DNA of 5,305 nucleotides, taken from assembly GCF_049059935.1 (NCBI RefSeq), contig NZ_JBMGQR010000128.1:1-5305 (forward strand), given 5' to 3'. The first letter of the stretch is position 1. Each line of letters begins with the position of its first letter. Positions 1-5,305 of the stretch are shown here, piece after piece. A model generated the notes under the pieces. That model was not told the origin of the DNA and searched no databases. It worked only from the letters and a program-made list of their open reading frames with translations. Source of the stretch: JAURVT01 sp049059935. GTDB taxonomy: Bacteria; Actinomycetota; Actinomycetes; Propionibacteriales; Nocardioidaceae. The position numbers and the translations under genes are program-made.

Positions 1-81
1 CAGAGTGCCGAGATTGCCGCGAATGACATGCGGTCGCCCCGAGCGAACGCCACAATCGAAACCCCGGAACAGCTGTTGTAA
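1..81 (+). CDS. Possible C-terminal end of an unidentified gene
   Basis: The first frame is open from the window edge to a TAA at 79-81 and would encode 26 residues ending TIETPEQLL. Third codon positions are mostly G or C and second positions are clearly less so, as expected for coding DNA here. It would converge on the ATPase gene that ends at 151. No family can be recognised from so short a tail, and a chance open frame is entirely possible. No convincing terminator hairpin lies in 82-150. Confidence 0.25.
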   Translation, partial: QSAEIAANDMRSPRANATIETPEQLL

Positions 82-150
82 CCAGCGACGACAGCGTGCG
101 CGGTGCGCCTAGCCCTGGTGGATCCCAATGAGCGATCCCGCTGTGGGGTT

Positions 151-914
<764 letters not shown>

Positions 915-918
<4 letters not shown>

Positions 919-1949
919 CGGCGCCTTCCCCGCCGCAGCAGGATGACGGCGAAGGCGGGCACGCCGACGAGTGCGGTGGCGACGCCGACGGGCAGCTCCT
1001 GCGGGTCGAGGACGGTGCGCGCGGTGGTGTCGACCCACACCAGGAAGATCGCGCCGGCCAGCGCGGTCGTCGGCAGCAGCCGGTGGTGGCGGGTCCCGAC
1101 CAGTGCGCGGGCCGCGTGCGGCAGGACGAGTCCGACGAAGCCGATCGCGCCGGACGTGCTGACGATCACCGCCGTGATCAGCGCGGTGACGGTGAGCAGC
1201 AGTACGCGCACGACGCCGACGTCGATGCCGAGGGTGGACGCTGCGTCCTGCCCGAACGCGAACGCGTCGAGGGCCGAGGCCGTCAGCAGGCACACCACGA
1301 GCCCGAGGCCGACGACGGCCGTGCACACCGCGACGTCGGTCCAGCTCGCGCTGCTCAGCGACCCGAGCAGCCAGAACAGGACGCCGCGGGTCTGCTCGGC
1401 GTCGGCGGCGGTGAACACGATGAACGACGTCAGCGCCGAGAACAGCTGGGTGGCGGCGACGCCCGCGAGCACGACTCGGTCGGTGGTGCCGCCGGCGGCC
1501 CATGCCAGGGCGAGCACCAGCGCGAATGCGACGAGGGCGCCTGCGAACGCGCCCGTCGTGAGGCCGACGGCACCGGCGCCCACTCCGAGGACGACGACCG
1601 TGACGGCCCCGGTCGACGCGCCAGAGGAGATGCCGAGCACGAACGGGTCGGCGAGCGGGTTGCGCAGCAGCGATTGCAGGATCGCCCCGCACACCGCGAG
1701 GCCCGCGCCGCAGACCGCGGCGAGCAGCGTCCGGGGCAGGCGCAGGTCCCACACGATGCCCTGCTGGATGCGGCTCAGGTCGGTCGAGCCGAGCCCGGCC
1801 CGGTCGCCGACGACGCCGAGCACGTCGCGCACGGACATGTCGGATGGCCCGATGGTGATCGCCGTGGCGGCCGAGAGCACGAGTACGACGACGCCCGCGG
1901 CCCAGACCGCGGCCGTGGTGCCGGTGCCCCGGACCGCCGCGCCGGCCAC
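915..1949 (-). CDS. btuC: ABC transporter permease, cobalamin type (FecCD/BtuC family)
   Basis: This 344-aa polytopic inner-membrane permease would form the homodimeric corrinoid channel. It is hydrophobic nearly throughout, with a first membrane segment at about 13-33. The family hallmark runs through residues 69-112: LRLPRTLLA, then a glycine-rich helix, then LRNPLADPFVLGISSGAS. Near the C-terminus, GAIGFVGLVLPHAARALVG (268-286) matches the cytoplasmic loop and coupling helix that dock on the ATPase. Length is typical for FecCD proteins. Translation most likely begins at the GTG at 1949, two bases after the stop of the binding-protein gene. No strong ribosome binding site is visible there, so coupling to the upstream gene is likely. 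Its stop overlaps the ATPase start by four bases. The frame is intact, unlike that of its upstream neighbour. Confidence 0.92.
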
Positions 1950-1951
1950 CG

Positions 1952-2985
1952 TCAGCTGCCGAGACCGAGCTCGCGGATGCCTGCGGCGAGCTTCTCGGTG
2001 CCGTCGACGGTGCGGATCGAGGGGTTGAGGTCGCCGCCGGCCACCTGGACGTAGCGCTTCTCCTTCACCGCGGTCATCTCGCGCGTGACGGGGTTGGTCT
2101 CCAGGAACTTGATCTTGGCGGCCGCGGACTCCGCGGTCGGCTCTTGCGGGTGAGGTCGCCGAGCACCAGGACGTCGGGGTCGCGGTCGGCGACGGTCTCC
2201 CAGTTCACCTGCGGCCACTCCGAGGTGGTCTCGTCGAAGACGTTCGTGGCACCGAGCGCACGGGTCATGACACCGGGCGCACCGCAGCACCCGGCCAGGT
2301 ACGGCGACTCGGCGTTGGCGAACCAGTAGGCGACGTCGACTCCGCTCGCGTCGATGGACTCGCTGGCGGCGGTCATCCGGGCCTCGAGGGACGCGACGAG
2401 CTCCTCGCCGCGCTCGGGGACGCCGAAGATCGTCGCCAGCTCGGTGATCTCCTCGTAGACGACGTCCATCTCGAGCCGGGACGAGCGTGCGCCGTCGTCC
2501 TCGCCGTCGTCGGTCTTGCCGCACTCGGCGGGCGACAGGTACGACGGGACGCCCAGCTTCTCCAGGTCGGCGGGCGTCGTGACGCCGCCCTCGCCGAGCG
2601 TCCCCGCGAAGGAGGCGGTGACGAGGTCGGGCTCGGTCTCGAGCACCCGCTCGTACGACGGCGCGTTGTCGGCCAGGCGGGGGATGCCATCGTTGGCCGC
2701 GGCGAGGTCGGGCAGGACGGGGTCGGTCCAGGTGGCGGTACCGACCATCCGGTCGCCCAGACCGAGCGACAGCAGGATCTCGGTCGAGCCCTGGTTCAGC
2801 GAGACGGCCCGCTGCGGAGGGGCCTCGACGACGACGTCGCGGCCGCAGTCGTCCACGGTGACCGGGAAGCCGGCGGCACCGCCCGACGCGGCGGGCTGCC
2901 CGGCGTCGTCCGAGGACGAGCCGCAGCCCGTCACGAGGACGCCGGCGAGAGCGAGGGACAGCAGGGCGGGGGTGGGGAGGCGCAC
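1952..2985 (-). pseudogene. btuF: Cobalamin-type ABC transporter substrate-binding lipoprotein, reading frame broken by a 1-nt deletion
   Basis: This is the extracellular binding protein (Peripla_BP_2 type) that would hand corrinoid to the permease. The start is the GTG at 2985, preceded six bases upstream by GAAGGA (2992-2997). The signal peptide ends in a lipobox, LVTGC, with the lipidated cysteine at residue 21 and a Ser/Asp/Gly-rich linker after it. The mature domain shows RAVSLNQGSTEILLSLGLGD, and later VNWETVADRDPDVLVLGDL. In the frame used from the start, sense ends after about residue 282 (2140) and a missense tail runs to a stop at 2074, giving 303 aa. The expected C-terminus (TAESAAAKIKFLE, KEKRYVQV) continues in another frame to the stop at 1952. 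Inserting one base near 2138-2139 restores a 344-aa protein of normal family length. It may be a real loss or a base-calling error; no classic slippery heptamer is seen at the junction. Confidence 0.85.
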
Positions 2986-2988
2986 GGA

Positions 2989-3011
2989 GGGTCCTTCGAG
3001 GTCGAGGACCC
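2989..3011 (-). promoter_or_regulatory. Shine-Dalgarno-sequestering hairpin of the B12 operon leader
   Basis: On the minus strand GGGTCCT (3011-3005) pairs perfectly with AGGACCC (2995-2989), a 7-bp stem around a 9-nt loop. The AGGA of the btuF ribosome binding site (GAAGGA, 2997-2992) lies inside the 3' arm. The GTG start follows three bases after the stem. This is the expected 'off' structure of a translationally acting cobalamin riboswitch. The pairing is directly visible; its control by ligand is inferred from the aptamer upstream. Confidence 0.65.
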
Positions 3012-3012
3012 G

Positions 3013-3041
3013 GTCGCGTGGTCCTGCGGTGACCTCGCGAC
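3013..3041 (-). promoter_or_regulatory. Expression-platform hairpin between aptamer and Shine-Dalgarno stem
   Basis: On the minus strand GTCGCG (3041-3036) pairs with CGCGAC (3018-3013). After a single A·A mismatch, GGTC (3034-3031) pairs with GACC (3023-3020), leaving a 7-nt loop. It abuts the Shine-Dalgarno hairpin with only one unpaired base between, so the two helices could stack. It has no T tract after it and is therefore not a classic intrinsic terminator. Confidence 0.5.
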
Positions 3042-3049
3042 GGTGTGCC

Positions 3050-3230
3050 GCAAGGGCCAGCAGGTCTTCGGACTCGGGGTCGTCCGGGTCGAGACGCCTT
3101 CCCGGGCCGGTGGCCCAGTGGCTGCGGACGTGTCCGCGTGCCTCGCCCGTCGCCCACACCGCTGCGCGTCAGTCCCGGACTCTCACCGGGTTCCCTGCCC
3201 ATCTCAATGGGTTGACTGGCACGCCGAACC
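3050..3230 (-). promoter_or_regulatory. Cobalamin riboswitch aptamer
   Basis: The minus strand carries the conserved core of the cobalamin riboswitch. GGGAACCCGGTG (3195-3184) is followed by AGTCCGGGACTGACGCGCAG (3182-3163) and then CGGTG, matching the family consensus. The P5 hairpin CCCGG/CCGGG closes on the loop TGAGAGT (3185-3179). The B12 box is at the 3' end: GAGTCCGAAGACCTGCTGGC (3075-3056). A closing helix can form between GTGCC near 3222-3218 and GGCAC near 3049-3045, so the outer boundary is approximate. The aptamer lies about 60 nt upstream of the btuF ribosome binding site. In this class, bound adenosyl- or hydroxocobalamin represses expression, which implies that the transporter downstream imports corrinoids. 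Confidence 0.93.
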
Positions 3231-3240
3231 TAGCAAACGC

Positions 3241-3268
3241 ACAATGCCCACCGGCATGACTCCCGCAA
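3241..3268 (-). promoter_or_regulatory. Weak promoter candidate for the B12 operon
   Basis: On the minus strand TTGCGG (3268-3263) is followed after 16 bases by CATTGT (3246-3241). This would place a transcript start near 3234, just ahead of the aptamer. An alternative -10 element, TAGGTT (3232-3227), would begin the RNA inside the closing helix and is less attractive. Actinobacterial promoters are poorly conserved, so this call rests mainly on position. Confidence 0.25.
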
Positions 3269-3333
3269 CCGGACGGTCTCGAACTGACGCCCGGTCACAC
3301 TAGTTCGACGCGGATCAGCCCTACCCGCGATCG

Positions 3334-3441
3334 TCACCGGTGCCGCTTGCCCTAACCTCCCACGGCCGCCGGCGTTTCAGAATCGATCCCCTTCGGGACG
3401 CTGGCCGCCGTCCACGACCAGAAGGGAAGTGGCACCGGTCA
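3334..3441. repeat. Long imperfect inverted repeat in the intergenic region
   Basis: The stretch beginning at 3334 (TCACCGGTGCCGCTTGCC, 3334-3351) matches the reverse complement of 3424-3441 at 15 of 18 positions. Nested inside, ACGGCCGCCGGCG (3362-3374) matches the reverse complement of the segment near 3399-3411 at 11 of 13. A small CCC/GGG hairpin lies at the centre near 3386-3397. The segments between the two paired blocks do not pair. It could be an RNA structure, a decayed mobile end or a GC-driven coincidence. No open frame in it looks coding. Confidence 0.4.
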
Positions 3442-3479
3442 GGGTTGGGCTCTGAGGTCCTATTGACGAGTTGGCTTGG

Positions 3480-3492
3480 GCGTTCCGAACGC
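3480..3492. promoter_or_regulatory. 13-bp palindrome, possible operator
   Basis: GCGTTC-C-GAACGC is a perfect dyad with 6-bp arms around one central base. It starts 12 bases after TTGACG (3463-3468), which resembles a -35 hexamer on the plus strand, although no good -10 hexamer stands at the right distance. A position in or near a promoter upstream of the regulator gene would suit an autoregulatory operator. This is inference; 13-bp dyads also occur by chance. Confidence 0.3.
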
Positions 3493-3510
3493 GGTACACG
3501 GCGCGAGGCC

Positions 3511-3545
3511 CCGATCGTTTGACCCAGTAAGGTTCAAACGATTGG
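3511..3545. repeat. 12-bp-armed inverted repeat (hairpin or operator) upstream of the regulator
   Basis: CCGATCGTTTGA (3511-3522) and TCAAACGATTGG (3534-3545) are inverted copies with one difference, which becomes a G·U pair in RNA. Inside, after a C/T mismatch, CC and GG can pair to leave a 5-nt AGTAA loop. It stands about 85 bases before the regulator start and is not followed by a T tract. The AT-rich, near-perfect dyad suits an operator for a dimeric HTH protein, perhaps the regulator itself, or a stable structure in its 5' leader. Confidence 0.55.
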
Positions 3546-3620
3546 CTCGGTCTATCTCTGCGACGGTTCAAGAACGACGTGTGGCGAGTCCTGCGCCAAT
3601 CGCGTGCTGCGGACACAGAT

Positions 3621-3625
3621 TGGAG
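3621..3625 (+). promoter_or_regulatory. Ribosome binding site that decides the regulator start
   Basis: TGGAG at 3621-3625 directly touches the ATG at 3626, so it cannot serve that codon. It sits six bases before the in-frame GTG at 3632, which is the usual spacing. The regulator is therefore called from 3632. Confidence 0.5.
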
Positions 3626-3631
3626 ATGCGC

Positions 3632-4333
3632 GTGCCGTTGGTGTCGGTCGTGTCATGGAGCCCGACGCGGTTTCACGACGCCCTAGACGCGCGCGGGCTG
3701 TCGGCCAATGAATTGGCCACGATGGTAGGGGTTAACTCATCAACGATCCGCTCGTATCGGCGCGGCGCGACCGCTCCCAGCCCTCCGGTCCTGGTGCGGA
3801 TTGCAGCAGCACTTGAGCTGCCGATCGCCGACCTCGCCCCAGCAAGCCCGCACCCGTCGCTGCATGAGTTGCGCTGGCTTGCTGGCCACACCGTTGCCTC
3901 GATCGCCGCGAAGGTCGAAGTCACCCGAGGTCAAGCAAGCGCCATCCTCGGCGGACGGGCGCCACTGAAGCAAACCGATAAGTGGGCACGTGCACTCGGG
4001 GTCAGCGAGATGGCTGTCGAAGCCGCAACCCGCAAAGTCCCCCATCGCTCCGAGGTTGGGCCACGCACGGTGGCTGACTCAGTGTCTGGGCCCCCAGACG
4101 CTTGGGCCTTGAGTGTGCGAGTCGCGTCCAGCACTCTGACAAAGCCCCTGACTCCGACGCAACTCAACGTCCTGCAGATGCTGTGCAGCGACCTGTCTAC
4201 CATCAAGATGGCAGCCGAGCTCGGCGTCACCCGAAACACCCTTCGCACACACATTCGCAATGTCTACGCCCGCCTCGGACCCGAGGTGAATTCTCGTCGT
4301 GCCGCACGACGGTTCGTGCTTCGGGCCCTGTGA
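3632..4333 (+). CDS. Transcriptional regulator with tandem XRE-type HTHs and a C-terminal LuxR-type HTH
   Basis: This 233-aa protein is probably a cytoplasmic DNA-binding regulator. Residues about 11-68 form an XRE/Cro-type HTH: RGLSANELATMVGVNSSTIR, then SYRRGATAPSPPVLVRIAAA. Residues about 78-130 look like a second, degenerate XRE unit: LAGHTVASIAAKVEVTRGQA, then ILGGRAPL and WARALGVSEMAVEAA. After a linker of about 40 residues, 172-233 is a LuxR/GerE-type HTH: LTPTQLNVLQML, then MAAELGVTRNTLRTHIRNVY and ARLG. No receiver, ATPase or ligand-binding domain is visible. It is divergent from the B12 operon across 400 bases and monocistronic by layout, with a terminator-like hairpin after it. Its codons use A and T in third position more than the B12 genes do, hinting at separate origin. 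The frame stays open back to 3476 but that extension looks non-coding. The target genes are unknown. Confidence 0.85.
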   Translation: MPLVSVVSWSPTRFHDALDARGLSANELATMVGVNSSTIRSYRRGATAPSPPVLVRIAAALELPIADLAPASPHPSLHELRWLAGHTVASIAAKVEVTRGQASAILGGRAPLKQTDKWARALGVSEMAVEAATRKVPHRSEVGPRTVADSVSGPPDAWALSVRVASSTLTKPLTPTQLNVLQMLCSDLSTIKMAAELGVTRNTLRTHIRNVYARLGPEVNSRRAARRFVLRAL

Positions 4334-4349
4334 CTCCATACCGACCGCA

Positions 4350-4380
4350 GGCGGCTCCCGCTGTGACAAAGGGTGCCGCC
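4350..4380 (+). terminator. Probable terminator hairpin after the regulator
   Basis: GGCGGC-T-CCC (4350-4359) pairs with GGG-T-GCCGCC (4371-4380): a 10-position stem with one T/T mismatch and an 11-nt loop. It begins 17 bases after the regulator stop and is followed by the moderately AT-rich TATTCGATATT. There is no long T tract, which is common for actinobacterial terminators. Confidence 0.5.
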
Positions 4381-4505
4381 TATTCGATATTCGGCATGTT
4401 CGGCGGTCTAGGCCTGCGCCAAAGAATGCTGGACGATACTGGACCGGCGCGCCCACTGCGGTAACTTCTCCGAGGCCTGCAGCGGGACGCGTTCTGTTCA
4501 TGGTG

Positions 4506-4547
4506 CGGGGCTATCGCTTCAGCGCGGCCGCACGGGCCATAGCCCCG
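4506..4547. repeat. Perfect 9-bp inverted repeat (hairpin)
   Basis: CGGGGCTAT (4506-4514) and ATAGCCCCG (4539-4547) are perfect inverted copies around a 24-nt loop that itself holds the palindrome GCGGCCGC (4524-4531). It lies in a poorly coding stretch between the regulator and the right-hand genes. It could be a second terminator for either strand, though neither side has a T tract. The rest of 4381-4665 holds nothing I can recognise. Confidence 0.35.
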
Positions 4548-4665
4548 ACTTAGCCTCAGTGTGCCTACCTGAGAGGTGCGGGCGCCACTGACAGCGTGCG
4601 GTTGCGCGATCGGAATTCGGGGGTGCCAAACGCCCGCCGCAGGATCGGACCCGCAGCGTCGGCGC

Positions 4666-4950
4666 ATGTCACGCGCAAGAGACAACGGTGGGGTCGGCCA
4701 ACGACGGCAGATTCCTGACCGGTGGCGGACGTACGCCTGGGTCGCTCTCATCATCCTCGGCCTGGCCGCGGTGATCGTCAGTCGGATCCAGCGGGTCAAT
4801 TGCCACCGGTCACGTCGCATCCGCCAGGAGATCCTCATCCGTGGGCGAAGGCTGGTTCCAACGGACAGACGACGAAGAACGGGGTGTGAAGTCGGCTCCT
4901 TCGCTGTCGGTCCGGCAGTGCTTGTAGACCTCAAGGTCAGAGCGCGTTGA
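4666..4950 (+). CDS. Weak candidate for a small single-pass membrane protein, unrecognised
   Basis: From the ATG at 4666 the frame encodes 94 residues. A basic N-terminus (about 1-25) leads into a convincing membrane segment, TYAWVALIILGLAAVIVSRI (about 23-42), and then an arginine-rich tail. Codon use looks coding from about 4735 to 4842 and less so afterwards. The neighbouring frame from 4844 reads GEGWFQRTDDEERGV and stops at 4925-4927, which looks more natural, so a one-base frame change near 4843 is possible. No ribosome binding site is seen before 4666, and the last 14 bases overlap the convergent membrane-protein gene. It may be a genuine small protein, a decayed remnant or a chance frame. 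Confidence 0.3.
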   Translation: MSRARDNGGVGQRRQIPDRWRTYAWVALIILGLAAVIVSRIQRVNCHRSRRIRQEILIRGRRLVPTDRRRRTGCEVGSFAVGPAVLVDLKVRAR

Positions 4951-5305
4951 CGACGCCGCTGGCGATGGCCGTGAAGGCGCCCGTCCACAGCACGATCGTC
5001 ACGGTCTGCCAGCCGAGCACGCGGGCTTTGGGGACGCCTGAGGCGACGAGCGCGGTGGCGGTGAACGCGTGGGCAGCGGGGCGGGGCCCAGGAGGTTGAC
5101 GTCGGGCACGCCGAACCGGTCGAACGTCCGGTCGAACTTTCGTCGCCCGGCCGAGCGCGGCCTGCGCCCGCGGCCGGAGTGGTCGACGACGGCGGTGCGG
5201 GCTCGCGACCCCAGCAGCGCCAGGAGCGTCACGCGGCCACTTGGTTCACTGCTACTCGCACTCTCCTGCGCTGACGCTCGCGAGAGCACGCAGGCGACGA
5301 AGGAT
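4937..5305 (-). pseudogene. Small multidrug export-type membrane protein (COG2426-like), partial and frame-broken
   Basis: This is the C-terminal portion of an integral membrane protein, cut by the window edge at its 5' side. Reading leftward: a hydrophobic stretch VTLLALLGSRARTAVV, a basic cytoplasmic loop, then RKFDRTFDRFGVPDVNLLGP. Those features recall the 'small multidrug export' family (PF06695 by memory). In that frame sense is lost after GPAPLPT and the frame stops at 4999. The expected continuation, FTATALVASGVPKARVLGWQ and then TVTIVLWTGAFTAIASGVVN, lies in another frame to a TGA at 4937. One missing base near 5065-5068 explains the break. The first hydrophobic segment also appears interrupted by a hydrophilic insert (about 5230-5291). 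The family's export role is not well proven. It is a degraded gene or carries base-calling errors. Confidence 0.65.
5230..5291 (-). repeat. Probable 57-bp in-frame insertion between 5-bp direct repeats
   Basis: CACGC occurs at 5230-5234 and again at 5287-5291 (GCGTG on the coding strand), exactly 57 bases apart. The bases between encode a hydrophilic Ser/Ala/Glu-rich stretch in the middle of what should be a membrane helix. Removing one copy plus the spacer joins SFVAC directly to VTLLALLGSRAR, a continuous hydrophobic segment in frame. No terminal inverted repeats are seen. Confidence 0.4.

Noticed and set aside
68..77. AACAGCTGTT palindrome near the left edge
   Set aside because: A 10-bp dyad with no extension or second copy. 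It lies between convergent gene ends and shows no terminator features.
943..2054. Long plus-strand open frames opposite the permease and ATPase genes (for example 943-2028 and 840-2054)
   Set aside because: They are antisense shadows of GC-rich coding DNA. Their products are Arg/Ala/Thr-rich without any recognisable domain, while the minus strand encodes clear transporter motifs.
1952..3202. A single 416-aa minus-strand frame covering the binding-protein gene
   Set aside because: Only its last 62 or so residues look like protein of the family. The upstream part is an arginine/proline-rich out-of-frame reading of btuF and its riboswitch leader.
3346..3360. CCTAACCT resembling half of an iron-regulator (IdeR/DtxR) box
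   Set aside because: Only one half-site is present, without the symmetric TTAGG partner. The transporter is headed by a B12 riboswitch, which explains its control better.
3526..3545. GGTTCAAAC resembling a tRNA T-loop, hence a possible tRNA remnant or attachment site
   Set aside because: The flanking bases do not form the 5-bp T stem and no acceptor or anticodon arm is present. The bases are explained by the inverted repeat.
4927..4938. GACCTCAAGGTC palindrome at the convergence of the two right-hand genes
   Set aside because: The arms are only 5 bp with a 2-nt centre, too tight for an RNA hairpin terminator, and no T tract follows.

Overview
The window reads as chromosomal DNA from a high-GC Gram-positive actinobacterium. 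Codons strongly prefer G or C at the third position, GTG starts are common, and the gene families and arrangement fit the order that includes Nocardioides and Aeromicrobium. The genus cannot be fixed from this sequence alone.

Left part (about 151-3230, minus strand): a compact corrinoid (vitamin B12) uptake operon. Transcription runs right to left through a long leader with a cobalamin riboswitch (about 3050-3230). Two tandem hairpins follow; the second buries the Shine-Dalgarno sequence of the first gene. Then come a substrate-binding lipoprotein (btuF-like, 2985-1952), a FecCD/BtuC-type permease (1949-915) and an ATPase (btuD-like, 918-151). The genes are 2 nt apart and then overlap by 4 nt (ATGA), so they are probably translationally coupled. 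The substrate assignment rests mainly on the riboswitch, because the transporter family also carries iron-siderophores and haem. The btuF reading frame is broken by an apparent one-base deletion near 2138.

Middle (about 3230-3631): a gene-free stretch of about 400 bases, rich in dyad symmetry. It holds a long imperfect inverted repeat (3334-3441), a 13-bp palindrome (3480-3492) and a 12-bp-armed hairpin (3511-3545). It separates the leftward B12 operon from a rightward regulator gene.

Right part: a 233-aa regulator (3632-4333, plus strand) with an N-terminal XRE-type helix-turn-helix, a probable second, more degenerate one, and a C-terminal LuxR/GerE-type helix-turn-helix. A likely terminator hairpin follows. 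About 600 poorly coding bases come next, with one weak candidate for a small membrane protein. The window ends in the 3' part of a minus-strand membrane-protein gene of the 'small multidrug export' type (COG2426-like). That gene also has an apparent one-base deletion, and probably a 57-bp in-frame insertion between 5-bp direct repeats.

No tRNA, rRNA, CRISPR array or insertion sequence was seen. The least ordinary items are the triple-HTH regulator with its structured upstream region, the Shine-Dalgarno-sequestering leader, and two independent single-base frame breaks that suggest either gene decay or base-calling errors in this assembly.
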